Shown here piece after piece: positions 20,764 to 29,865 of a stretch of 29,865 bases of DNA. The position numbers were made by a program, and so were the translations under genes. The DNA is taken from contig KN885309.1 of NCBI GenBank assembly GCA_000934455.1, forward strand, positions 73,599 to 103,463, given 5' to 3'. This DNA comes from Apostichopus parvimensis (taxonomy: Eukaryota; Echinodermata; Holothuroidea; Aspidochirotida; Stichopodidae). Under the pieces are notes generated by a model. That model was not told the origin of the DNA and ran no database searches. It saw nothing but the letters and a program-made list of their open reading frames with translations. The stretch's first letter is position 1, and every line of letters starts with the position of its first letter.

Positions 20764-21734
20764 CTAAATGAAAATGTTACATTAAATTACAGCAGGTGAG
20801 ACTCACACATCAAACATGAAGTGTTTCGTTGCTCAGTGCAAGCCAAGCAAATACCAAGTTCAGTCAGCAAGTTTGCATTTCAAGGATTTCTTTCTCAGAA
20901 ACTGCCAGTCTGACAACAATACAGACCAATGATAACACTCAAAACTCCACACAAACCACAACTCGAAAGTAAAACCTCTTTCAATTTGAATGACACATTC
21001 TACTTGGGTCCTAGATACATTAGGGAAAATAGTGATGGATTATGTTAATGTGTGATTTGTAATTCACATGCATGTTTAATATAATCAACTACAAGGTAGA
21101 CATTTATTGAAAAAAAAATGAGAAATTAACAATAAGTATTTAGCCTGGACAGATGACCAAATGTCTTCATCAAACTAACATTTGACAATCAATGACATCA
21201 CAGACCAGGATCCAGGAAGATTCTTATATGGAGTAGACAAGGATTTACTTTAAACAATGAATCTTAAATTTGGAACAGGAGAGTGAGATAGAAATGTTCA
21301 TATGTTACGGTTTGAACTACAATACACTACAATACTTAAGCAACTGACCTATCCCAAAAATAATTGCAACAATAATGTAGAAACTATACCTTAAGAAATT
21401 TAAAAACATTGTTCAGAAATAATACCTAATATGTCTACAAGTCTCTATAAAAAAATAAAGAAAAATATTTGGCCATTATGGAACAGATATGTAACTTCAC
21501 TCATTCTAGATTTAGATACGGAATCGAATTGACCTTTTTGTGGCTTCTGTTCATTGATATAAAAGCCCTGAGGATGTTGTTTCTGTTATAGTACCACCCA
21601 TACATGATCTGTAGAGAATTTCCAAGCCAGGATATCCAGATCCGTGGTTCTGTTCAGTTTAACTGGTCTCACAATTATCATATCAGCCGCATTTTCTCTG
21701 GTTCCATCCACGCATAACTTATTTCTTCTTTGAT
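20764..21734. other. Copy-B-specific segment of about 970 bp
   Basis: Absent from copy A, where flanking sequence is continuous around 17203-17212. It could be an insertion in B or a deletion in A; no inverted repeats or clear target duplication were seen. It holds a THAP-like start (20816-20932) and a minus-strand open stretch (about 21586-21720) of unrecognised content. Confidence 0.5.
20816..20932 (+). pseudogene. Possible THAP-like N-terminus remnant
   Basis: Reads MKCFVAQCKPSKYQVQSASL then HFKDF, with C3-x4-C8 and an LHF turn at the spacing of a THAP start, and stops after 38 codons. No Trp or downstream C-x2-H pair follows, so it is at best a decayed fragment. Chance similarity is possible. 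Confidence 0.25.
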
Positions 21735-21735
21735 A

Positions 21736-21741
21736 TTTAAT
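21736..21741 (-). terminator. Possible polyadenylation signal of the phosphatase gene
   Basis: ATTAAA on the minus strand about 205 bases beyond the stop codon at 21944, the nearest common variant signal noticed. Weak on its own. Confidence 0.2.
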
Positions 21742-21943
21742 TGAGGGTAGAAATACTAAGTATAAAATCCCTTGATGTAAATTTTCTTCATTACTATGGT
21801 TCAATATCTACAAATACTTGCCCAAGGACGAACCATAATGAAGTGCCCCCTCTAGCAAGTCATACAATCTTAATCATCATTTTATGAGGATGCTCTATTA
21901 ATAAAAATATTCTTGAAAGACATCTCCAACATTCCTGAGTGAA

Positions 21944-22021
21944 TTATTTCACTTCCTGATACTTGCTTTCATCCTCAACCAGAGCAGCTTTAACAAGTTG
22001 ATGACAAAGAAGATAATCATC
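21944..22021 (-). CDS. RPTP-like exon 13 (C-terminus and stop)
   Basis: Encodes [20 protein letters not shown] and a 5-residue end before TAA. It corresponds to the final D2 helix that normally contains the Q-loop partner sequence (Q-x-x-Q-Y). Here no Gln precedes the DDY, so the Q-loop is not conserved either. Confidence 0.9.
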   Translation of the reverse strand, partial: DDYLLCHQLVKAALVEDESKYQEVK

Positions 22022-25000
22022 CTGAAGAAATCAAAGCAACAATAGTTTATGTTTATGTTTGATGGAAGGAAAGAATTAATCTGAATACGATTGAAAAAAC
22101 AATAAAGGATAAATTAAATTGAAGAACATCTCATTTAAGTTAAATAAGAAAGGTATGGCAATGAAACTGAATGAAACATTGGATCCAAACAAAATTGAAT
22201 TAAAATGAATTGCACTAAATATTAAACTAAATCATATGTCATTAGCAGTGAATCACATCTCATCACATCAATACAAATAAATCACCTTTCATGCCTACCA
22301 TTTACTGTGCTTATTACACATACCAATGACTTCATCACATGTGGATTCTGTCCAGTAATTTTAAGAACTGTTTCAAACAACCTCCCTGTTTTACTTCCTC
22401 TGATACGAGATATCTCCAATAATATGGAAACAAACACACCGCATCTACTGGCTCCATCCCTTGACAAAAAAAGAGTAAATGAGTAAATAAAAGAGTAAAT
22501 AAAAACAATTTAAGCATCAGTTTTATAAGGTGATATGTGATAAGTGTTCAAACCAAAGATTCAGAAATTTGATATAAAATTACCATTCTGCATGACCTGT
22601 AAGAACAGTCCATGAAAAATGTAAAAGTTGTCTGTGTGACTTCACAGCACCTATTATATTTCACATAATTAACATGTAATATTAAAACAAGGTTCATGGC
22701 CATTAGACAGCATTTTCCTTGCAACTCTGGTGCTGAAACATTTCAGCAAATTCCCTTCATAATACTTACATGCAATGAACAACAATAGTTCTCTTTTCCT
22801 CTGTTATTGGTTTTATCTTTCCAATCAGTTCAATAATCCCATCAGTCTGATTTGAATCCTGTGACCATTCAATCAGCTGATAGTGTTCCACTGTTACCGC
22901 TCTCTGTGGAGATTAATAAAGAGATTAATAAAGATCAACAACATTAATAAAGATCAACAACATTATCCCCAACATGGTAACATGGATTAGTCCCATGGAA
23001 TCCTACAGACAGACAGACAGCTTCAGTGCTCATCCTTAAATGATGATGTCCAAGAGACAGATGTCATTTTTATTTAATGCCTTGTCTTCCGGTAAGAATA
23101 CATCTGCAACCCTCATCAATAACTGAGATATAGAGGCAAAGGTCTTTAAATCCAAAGATTTCCATTGATATTCCCACTTTATTTCATTTTAGAGGATGAT
23201 GAGTCATGTTTCCGAGATCATGTAGGTTAAAAAGATTATTTTTTCTCAAATCTTTTCTATGGATTTTTTATTGATTGAATATATTAGACAATGATAAACT
23301 TTAGCTGAGATTTTTCAATTTCAACTTTACCTTAGTATTCTTAGAATAAACAATCAGCCTACGTTGCGAGCAGTATTTATCTTTATCTTCGACATTAGTG
23401 CATTCAACTAACATGTTGCCATGTTGTATCTTCCCAGTGTCTGACCAGTAGAGGCAAGTTGTCTGTAAAGGAGGAAGATTTTTGTTAAACAAATATGACT
23501 GGACATAGGAATGTTTTCAAGAGGATAACATGATGTCAACATGTAAATTAATGACAGAAGACAGACATAGGTGATGCTAGTTTCTAGGTAATAAACATTT
23601 ATCTAAAGAATCTACAGCCTGTACTTATACTTAACTCATCATGTCCATTCATTTGGTTGAAGCAGACAATAGTAACACAGTCATAATCATGACCCTTCTC
23701 CAGAAATGAATGACAGAAAACAGATATAAGTGTTGCTAGTTCCTTGGTATTATACATTTATCTGAAGAACCAACAGCCTGTACTTATACTAACCTCATCA
23801 TTTTCATCCATTTGGTTCAGGCAGACAATAGCAGCACAGTCATAATCATGGACCATCCTCCAGAAATCTTCAGCAGTGGAAGGAAGAGGTGACTGGGTCA
23901 TAATAAAGGCATCTTTACTGTAGCAACTCTAAGAAGTGGATTAAAGGGAAAAACGGCAGAAATGTTCACTGCTATTGAGAAACTCAAAAATTAAAGCTAT
24001 GAAAGGCACAGTCAATGCACATTTTACCAAAGAAGACACTGATAGGTTTTAACAATGACTTTTTGAACTATTGCTTTTCATTTGGAAATGTGTTTGATAA
24101 GAACGAATATGTCAAAGATGGCATTCAGGAACAAGGTATGATGCTAAAATAGTTAATAGCAAATATGAAGTCCATAATACTTACATTAATCACTGCTGCA
24201 TTAATGTAATCTGTGTTACCAATTAAAGATCCCGGTGTTTGGAGGACAGCTCGTGAAAAATCATCTGAAAATATTAGAATGGTTATATCTAATGAATTGT
24301 GACAGGAAAAAGAATCTATTTACAACCATACTAAATATTCACAAATCTATGTGTAAAGATTTTGATAATTAACAATTATTACTGCACAATACGTATAATT
24401 AGTAGATTGACAAATATTAACAGTAAGAACAAACACTTTCAACAATCCATGGTTTGTTTGTTTTGATCACACAAACCGATATATTAAAGTCTTATGACAC
24501 TTCTTATTCTGAACTATAATGCTGCTTACACAGGAACCAACATTTTTAGTACATAAAGTAACCTTGGTTCATCAGTTGAGTTCATACAGACCAAGAAAGG
24601 TTGTTTGCTGTACGTTTCAGACAAATCATGTGATTTCTTGGGAATGAAAGGCCCAAACCGTTACACTGAAATGACCATCTGAGGCACATTATCCTATGCC
24701 AGAACTGGTCCAATTAAAGCTGTTAACTCAACCCAACTAGGTAGGCTACTCATCCATGCGTGTGTCAATCTCCCTGAAGGTTTATCGACCCTTACCCTCA
24801 ATCGACATTTGAGTCCAGTTTATCTCAGTCTACAAGTAATTGACACTGTTTGCCAGAACTAATTGGGAACCGCAATTTTCAAGGGAAAATTGCAGTAGCT
24901 ATGACCGATTTTGCATAGGGAAAATATGCGTTATGTGTATTGAAATGGTAAGAAAACAAACTCCCTCACACCCAGCCCCTTGCCCTACCCTGAACCACAC

Positions 25001-28000
25001 AAATAAACTAATAATTATGCCACATCAAGTAATTTACATAATATTTCTAAAAACTTTAACACCTATAATGTCTTTCCAATACATCCAAAAAGAAACTCAC
25101 ATGGTAAAACAGCAGAATATCTGTTCTTTTTGGCATTATGGCTCTGACGGCCGACAATGGAATTGTGCTGAACAGAAAAGCCTCTACAAGTCTCTAAAAT
25201 CTGCAGAAAGAAAGGACAGATAAATAACTAACAGATAAAAAAAAGAAAATATGGTATAATATTTGACTATATCAGCAGTGCTACTCATAGTAGCACGGTC
25301 ACCAATTATCATGAGTTCATAGCCCTGATGTAGCTTAAACTTTTTTGTTTGATTAATTATACCTTTATGCATGCTGTCAAATTGAATACAACCTTACCAT
25401 ACAAATCCATTAAAGTTAAGAATCTGCAGATGATATTCACATTTTGTTGCATTTCCTCAAATTCTTGAGCTACATCTCATCTTTTGTTTCCTCCACCCCT
25501 CTTAACATCATCATCAGATATCGTCCTTTTAGATGACAAACAACTCATGAATAGAGATTCAAAGTTAATTATACATACATAACCCTGCCTCACCTTAAAT
25601 TCATCTTTCTGTTTTTCCAAGTTAATTTCATCCTCTTGTACTGTTTTCTCTGGAGACAACAAATCTACTACCAGGCAATCATAGAGGAACCAGTACTGAA
25701 CCTAGAAACAGTATAATGTGTACAAAAATATTAAAAATATGATCAAAAGAAACGCATATTCAAATAAATAGATGTAATTATGCATAAACATATTCAAATT
25801 TGTTTTACATCAGGACATATCACTAAGCAATTTAGCTTCCTTGATCCAATGAAGCCCTATAAATTCTCTTCTTTTGTGTTTAGGGCAGTAGCCAATTGTT
25901 CGGCTAAGGTAATTGGCCAATATGTGGTTGATGAGTGCCCTTAGCCAGTGGAAAGATGGCGTGAGTAGATCTTAGAAAGAAGCAGGACTAGAACATATAT
26001 ATATATCGTTCTGTGTACAGAGCAGAGAAGAGGTCTTTAAGACCAATATTAATGCATTTATCAGTTAACTTTAGTTATCATTACCTGCCTATACCTATGC
26101 AAGTAATTTATATATTTATATATTTCATATTTTATGCAACTAGAGTATTGAATTAAATTTTATGCAACAAGAAATCAAATCATCTGTTAGTCGTATGCCT
26201 TTGTGATGTTGTATCATATTGAAATGTATTCGGTGGTCTGCAACTCAAACCTTCCTTAGATAGTTACAAACCAATGAATAGATTTCAAATTTATATCAAT
26301 ATTTACCTCATTTTCTATCATGTTCACTCTGCACTTCCTCATTCTATTGACAAACGAGGACACACTCAGACATGTCTTCTTGCTGACCTTCAAGTCATCC
26401 ATGAGACAATACAGAGCAATGAAGGTACCAGTAGCACCGACTCCATTACTGAAAGACAAACATATACTGTGTGCACTAGAAGAATTTTTCCATCACAATA
26501 AATCTGTCACTTGAATGGAAGACTGAAATATTCAATATGTTGCTTGATTATGATATGACTATAGTCACAATGGTTGGTCTGTGATGTCATCAATTCACAT
26601 TTCTTTACTACTGTATCATCATTTTGTTAATGTTACCAGTCATATATGCCAAGTATCTGCAATGTATTCTCAAAGTTTGGCCAATGTTTATTTCTCATGA
26701 ATATGCTTTGCTGCTAAAGATATATTAATCGTACATTATACCGAAAAAAAATGTCATCTTTGCAATTAAAAACTCTGTTGCATTCACCTACTAGTACTGA
26801 AAATTTGAATCATCTCTTTAGATATCAACTTTGATCTCTGAAATATTCCTTGCAATATGCTCAGTGAAGATACTCCAGAAACCTTTGTAAGACAAAAACC
26901 GAAGATGAATGTATTTTACAAAGCCCATAACATATCACAAGTATGATTTTCGTATCAACCTTGCCAAACCTTACCATTTGTCACTGCACATAGCATTTAT
27001 ATGGGCAACTTAAAGTAACTGGAAGATCTGAACTATTAGGTTCCACTCATTTTGTAACAGTTTACGTTCACTGATGTTATGTAACCTCTAGGACACATTT
27101 TATATAAACACAAGATAAGACACAACCAGGCTGGCCTTCTTGCTGTCCATAAAGTCATATATATGACAATACAGAGCAATGAAAGTACCTGTAGCACCAC
27201 CTCCATTACTGAAAGACAAACACATTACGTCTAGGACACATTTTATATATACACAAACTAATACACAAACTAAGACACAACCAGACTAGTCTAACTGCTG
27301 TCCTTGAAGTCATCCATGAAACAACATACAAATTAAAACTCATCCTAACACTAGCCTTATAATTATGTAACACAGACACACATCAAACAAAAGAGCTCTA
27401 CAATATAAATCCTTAGAGCAGATGATAACTCTGTGAAAAATTTAGATAGAATGAAAAATATCTTTTGAAAGGATTTACTTGCAGTGTACAAGAAGTGGTT
27501 GGGACCTGGTAGTTTTGAGATCCTTTACTTTCTTCATGAAATCGATGAATAAAACCGACTGAGAAGGAATTCTGTCGTCAGGCCAGGAGAGAAAATGGCA
27601 GAGCTTAACCTCATGGAGCTTGTCTCCCTATTAGAAAAAGTAAAATGATAAAGGTCTTCTAGACGACTGATACCTTCCTTGAGATGGCAATTATTTACTC
27701 TATATATTACATTATGTACTTAAAGAAAGAGGATTAAGCTATGATTCTTGTGTCTGCAGATACTTAACAGAAGATTAATCTATATAGAGTTAATGTACAT
27801 TATTCTTTCACTTTTTTCTAGGTAATTAGTAAGCAGTTGTTGGCTAGATATCTTGACAATCTGTATTGATTTAATAAGTATGCATTAGCCTAGAGCGTAC
27901 CTTGACAATCTTTATCTCTCTAATTGATAAATCCAGATCCTCCAGTGAACTCTTATACCACATCAGAGTGTAATCCCCAATTATCTTGTTAGTTCCTTCT

Positions 28001-28885
28001 GAGATGGGCCAGTATTGGAAAGACAACATCTAGTCCGGTGGATATAAGCATAAAGCAAAACTGTATTACAGCATATCATTTAGTTAATGTAACATTCAAT
28101 TAATGAACATATTAATAAAATATAATGAAAACATTAATGCCATGTGCATGATCTCTCTCACTCTTCATTAATTTTTGTTGATGGTATGAAAAGGAGTAAT
28201 TGAATACAGCAAATTGGGAGAAATTCTTCTTAGTCAATATATAAACATGCTTATAAATGGAATAGAAGCTGCAGATGGTGCGTGTTTATAGTAACAGTGG
28301 TGTACATTCACTTCAATTAAGAAGCAGACTGCAGTATGTTTGAAGAAACTGGTTAAAATAAAACCTGAGTGCCAAAAAGGATTCACAGATCTCCAATCTA
28401 CTCTGGTATCGTTCATGTTCAAAGTTTTATTTGAGAAAAACAAAACATGAATTCTTCCTTTTAAGCATATTACCTTTGGCTGTGAGAGATTAACAATGAC
28501 TTCCACTTTCTCGAACCAGACCATTTTCCAAAACATCTCAGCTGTTCTCTCATTCGGATCTATAAAAACAAGTAAATCTTACAAGCATTGGCGAGCAGTT
28601 ACATGTAACCACAATGGTATGTAATAATCATAACACAAAATTCAGGACACTATTACCATATATGCAAATATATGTAATATAACTAAAATAAGGAAGTTAT
28701 GCGTGCATATGGAATGCATATGAACCAGTTACTATTTGATGTAACAATGAACCTGCATCAAACAAACTAGGAATATAAATGGAATAAAATTAGATTCATA
28801 ATGCACACAAGGTTTGATAAATATTTCTTTACAATACTAATAAATACATACCTTGCGAGGCAATAAATGTCTGTGGGTGTTGCAC
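21944..28885 (-). CDS. Receptor-type protein tyrosine phosphatase, C-terminal 480 residues (both domains predicted inactive), 5' end outside window
   Basis: Thirteen exons, all with AG/GT borders and matching phases: 28885-28852, 28559-28474, 28029-27901, 27627-27479, 26448-26307, 25701-25594, 25200-25101, 24264-24185, 23928-23794, 23462-23331, 22903-22770, 22459-22324, 22021-21944. They total 1443 nt, ending in TAA. Residues 1-200 are D1 without its N-terminal part, about 200-238 the linker, and 238-480 D2. D1 has WPD at 98-100 and HCNNGVGATG with Cys132, but Ala138 stands where the P-loop Arg belongs. D2 has [32 protein letters not shown] for WPD (378-380) and HCMDGASRCG with Cys409 and Arg415. 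D2 most resembles that of type IIB receptors (PTPRK/M/T/U), whose D2 has a similar HCLNGGGRSG loop. The family dephosphorylates phosphotyrosine at the inner face of the plasma membrane; this member is more likely a substrate-binding pseudophosphatase. Confidence 0.93.
22022..22323 (-). other. Last intron of the phosphatase gene
   Basis: 302 bases, GTATGT to CAG. No other feature. Confidence 0.8.
22324..22459 (-). CDS. RPTP-like exon 12 (D2 P-loop)
   Basis: Starts by completing the Met codon after the D2 catalytic Cys and gives [20 protein letters not shown], the P-loop and following helix. The invariant Arg is present (Arg415). The acceptor is GTCAAG with a T-rich tract. Confidence 0.9.
22770..22903 (-). 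CDS. RPTP-like exon 11 (D2 WPD-loop equivalent to HC)
   Basis: Contains [12 protein letters not shown] at the WPD loop and ends TIVVHC. The general acid Asp of WPD is replaced (WSQ), and an Asp follows one residue later. The donor GTAAGT splits the codon after Cys. Confidence 0.9.
22911..22966. repeat. Short tandem duplication in an intron
   Basis: ATTAATAAAGATCAACAAC occurs twice in a row, preceded by a related GAGATTAATAAA pair. It sits just upstream, in gene orientation, of the exon 11 acceptor. Confidence 0.8.
23331..23462 (-). CDS. RPTP-like exon 10 (D2 beta-sheet)
   Basis: Begins [11 protein letters not shown], the position of (C)xQYWP in active domains; here LYWS. It continues as a 44-codon strand-rich segment ending NTK before GTAAAG. 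Confidence 0.9.
23551..23709 (-). pseudogene. Partial tandem duplicate of exon 9 (159-bp period)
   Basis: Sequence 23551-23709 repeats at 23710-23868. The copy carries the 3' half of exon 9 ([19 protein letters not shown]) with several replacements and a changed donor (GAGTTAAGT versus GAGGTTAGT), and lacks the 5' half and an acceptor. It is an intronic relic, not a usable exon. Confidence 0.75.
23794..23928 (-). CDS. RPTP-like exon 9 (D2, FIMTQ ... DFWRM)
   Basis: Encodes [20 protein letters not shown] then [19 protein letters not shown]. This closely follows the type IIB D2 pattern of TQxPLPxTxxDFWR, YxC, and LNxMD. It is the most recognisable part of the gene. Confidence 0.95.
24185..24264 (-). 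CDS. RPTP-like exon 8 (D2, DYINAA)
   Basis: Completes a Tyr codon and reads [20 protein letters not shown] then NAAVIN. The (D/N)YINA(A/S) substrate-loop signature is intact. Confidence 0.92.
25101..25200 (-). CDS. RPTP-like exon 7 (linker and start of D2, KNRY)
   Basis: Encodes [10 protein letters not shown]... and ends [11 protein letters not shown] plus one base. KNRY is the phosphotyrosine-recognition loop with its Tyr present. Phase 0 at the start joins exon 6 directly (DEFK-ILETC), as in type IIB receptors. Confidence 0.9.
25594..25701 (-). CDS. RPTP-like exon 6 (D1 end and linker)
   Basis: [15 protein letters not shown] corresponds to the last D1 helix (normally Q-x-x-QYxF...ALLE), followed by a charged linker ending QKDEFK. 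The donor GTGAGG is in phase 0. Confidence 0.9.
26307..26448 (-). CDS. RPTP-like exon 5 (D1 P-loop with Arg to Ala)
   Basis: Completes an Asn codon after the catalytic Cys and reads [20 protein letters not shown]; active domains have SAGVGRTG here. GCT (Ala) stands in place of the invariant Arg codon, and Ser-Ala are both Asn. The rest of the helix and [13 protein letters not shown] (normally RSQRxxMVQTExQ) follow. Confidence 0.93.
27085..27208 (-). pseudogene. Relic copy of the D1 P-loop exon (first)
   Basis: Begins with the same acceptor context (TTGTCTTTCAG then TAATGGAGG) and reads [14 protein letters not shown] before diverging. It stops at TAA after about 36 codons without a donor. Like the live exon it has Ala for the catalytic Arg. 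The sequence ends with ATAAAATGTGTCCTAGA, also found in the second relic. Confidence 0.8.
27228..27335 (-). pseudogene. Relic copy of the D1 P-loop exon (second, 5' truncated)
   Basis: Contains CATGGATGACTTCAAGGACA, CTGGTTGTGTCTTA and ATAAAATGTGTCCTAGACG in the same order as the first relic, with stops. The P-loop part is missing. Confidence 0.6.
27479..27627 (-). CDS. RPTP-like exon 4 (D1 WPD loop to HC)
   Basis: Reads [20 protein letters not shown] and ends QPLLVHC plus two bases. The WPD acid is retained and the nucleophile Cys is present; the usual Gly after WPDH is Arg in WPDDR. Confidence 0.93.
27901..28029 (-). CDS. RPTP-like exon 3 (D1 beta-sheet, QYWP)
   Basis: [20 protein letters not shown] followed by strand residues ending REIKIVK. 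QYWP is the conserved core motif. Confidence 0.93.
28474..28559 (-). CDS. RPTP-like exon 2 (D1, MFWKMVW)
   Basis: Completes Asp and gives [20 protein letters not shown] then IVNLSQPK, equivalent to PLPxTxxDFWRMVWExxxxxIVMLT in active domains. Confidence 0.93.
28852..28885 (-). CDS. RPTP-like exon 1 in window (34 bp, FIASQ)
   Basis: A micro-exon encoding [11 protein letters not shown] plus one base; (F/Y)IAxQ(G) is the conserved strand before the DFWRM helix. Acceptor TTTTTAG, donor GTATGT. Its phase joins exon 2 exactly (Q-D-PNERT). Confidence 0.88.
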
Positions 28886-29865
28886 CTAAAAATATAAACA
28901 AAAGTCCAACATGTGAGTTTGGAAGTTTCATCTCACGACAAAACTAAATGCAAAGCAAAAAAGAGAAAAACACAACTTTCTCTAATTCCTGCAAAATTTA
29001 TTCTGAGAAATTTGATTACTGACTATAGCTTTTCATTTCACGGCATTGAAACTCCCAGAATTGAGGTTTACTTATTGTGTATGAAATACTTGACGTACTG
29101 ATATCTTAGAAGTGAAATACTCATGATAGAAATATGATCAATATAAAATAGCTGAGTCATCTTAGAAATATGATCAATATAAAATAGCTGAGTCATCTTA
29201 TAATGGTTAAAGTAAGAGCAAGAAATTTACATGAAATTGCTGATGATTTCTGCAATCAAAACCAAATGTTATCAGTGAAGAGCACAAGGTCTTTAAACAG
29301 AATATACTGTTGTAAAAAAAGTGATGTTTGTGAGCAACTTAAAACCCATGGTCATCATTTCAATCATAGCAGTGGTGTACACAATAGAGGGGAGGGCTGG
29401 GGTGGCATGACTCCCTCCCCACTTCCATCATCAGTCAGGGGATCTGTTCACGCTTCAAAAGCATATATCAGCACTACTTTACCCTTAGACCTAAAGTGTA
29501 GTCTAAATGTGCCTTGCAATGCACCATTTGATGTCTAAGCTTTGAAGCTCTTTTTGGGAAAGCACCCCACTATCTGGGAGTCTCATTCAAACACTGTGAA
29601 ACCACACTTATCTTTTGTAACATTGTTTCATCCACCTAAGACCCATCCTGCAGGTCCATACCCCTACAAAAATTTGTCTAGGAAATTAAAGATTCCATCC
29701 TCATCCCAACACCAAACTCCCCATACTACCTTTGAATCCTGCACATCACTGATTCATATCACATATGAGTATTAGAACTTGACTAGTTCCTATAAAATAG
29801 CAGGCTACAATTTAAAATTTCAGATGAAAGTGTAAATTTGTATATGATTAACCCAAAGATCATCA
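28886..29865. other. Upstream intron of the phosphatase gene, no exon recognised
   Basis: The preceding D1 exon (expected to carry NYINA) was not found here. CAGTGGTGTACAC with a G-rich run near 29372-29405 resembles a hAT-type terminus fragment. The plus-strand open frame at 29203-29538 runs through that fragment and is not gene-like. Confidence 0.5.
29128..29199. repeat. 36-bp tandem duplication (2 copies)
   Basis: AGAAATATGATCAATATAAA and the next 16 bases are repeated exactly once in direct order, which suggests a recent slippage or duplication event. Confidence 0.95.

Larger units (their letters stand above)
18027..21905 (+). repeat. Segmental duplication copy B
   Basis: Direct repeat of copy A without the 8.6-kb Penelope insertion and without the THAP segment. 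The left limit is near the shared AGTACGTGCT. The right limit is the shared TATGAGGATGCTCTATTAAT, only 39 bases beyond the phosphatase stop codon. It contains a minisatellite, a frameshifted candidate exon and a B-only segment (20764-21734). The poly-G tract at 18325-18336 is conserved in position with copy A. Confidence 0.9.

Noticed and set aside
21586-21804. 72-codon minus-strand frame (CVDGTRENAADM...)
   Set aside because: Looks somewhat protein-like but no family is recognised, and it spans the copy B segment border into duplicated non-coding sequence; not called as a gene.
24840-25223. 127-codon plus-strand open frame
   Set aside because: It runs antisense to phosphatase exon 7 (25101-25200) and through introns; composition is not protein-like.
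25395-25475. Possible extra phosphatase exon reading [16 protein letters not shown]
   Set aside because: Its acceptor phase does not fit exon 6, and exon 6 joins exon 7 directly in phase with good family agreement.
29203-29538. 111-codon plus-strand open frame
   Set aside because: Passes through a transposon-end-like G-rich fragment and matches no family; it lies in the intron upstream of the first phosphatase exon.

Overview
This is animal genomic DNA: AT-rich, with GT-AG introns, nested transposable elements, minisatellites and long non-coding stretches, and no operons or bacterial signals. The abundant short palindrome TAGGCCTA, the Penelope-like retroelement and the receptor phosphatase family suggest a marine invertebrate deuterostome, most likely an echinoderm. 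That placement is inference, not proof.

Right side (about 21.9-28.9 kb, minus strand): the 3' half of a receptor-type protein tyrosine phosphatase gene. Thirteen consecutive exons with GT-AG junctions and fully consistent phases encode the last 480 residues: most of a first phosphatase domain (D1), a linker, a complete second domain (D2) and the stop codon. D1 keeps the nucleophile Cys and WPD but has Ala in place of the invariant P-loop Arg. D2 keeps Cys and Arg but has WSQ instead of WPD. Both domains are therefore predicted to be catalytically dead. Introns hold partial tandem copies of the D1 P-loop exon and of one D2 exon. The receptor's 5' end lies beyond the window.

Middle (about 5.07-21.9 kb): two diverged direct copies of a segmental duplication. 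Copy A runs from 5069 to about 17378 and copy B from 18027 to about 21905, ending just past the receptor stop codon. Both carry a 24-bp minisatellite. Copy A alone holds a THAP zinc-finger first exon with a perfect CRE upstream. A further candidate exon is open in A and frameshifted in B. Between the copies is a minus-strand signal-peptide exon, probably the start of another secreted or receptor gene running left.

Copy A is interrupted by 8.6 kb of nested mobile DNA, and copy B gives the empty site. A Penelope-like element (13-bp target duplication; RT and GIY-YIG remnants) was split by a 2.1-kb hAT element (8-bp duplication) and by a 3.95-kb element with a 3-bp duplication and an XPG/PIN-nuclease-like gene remnant (Academ-like). 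Each of these was in turn hit by a small non-autonomous hAT element. All the transposon genes are broken.

Left side (1-5 kb): no gene is recognised. It holds a tandem array with a 145-148 bp period (about 3.02-3.75 kb) and short transposon-like fragments.
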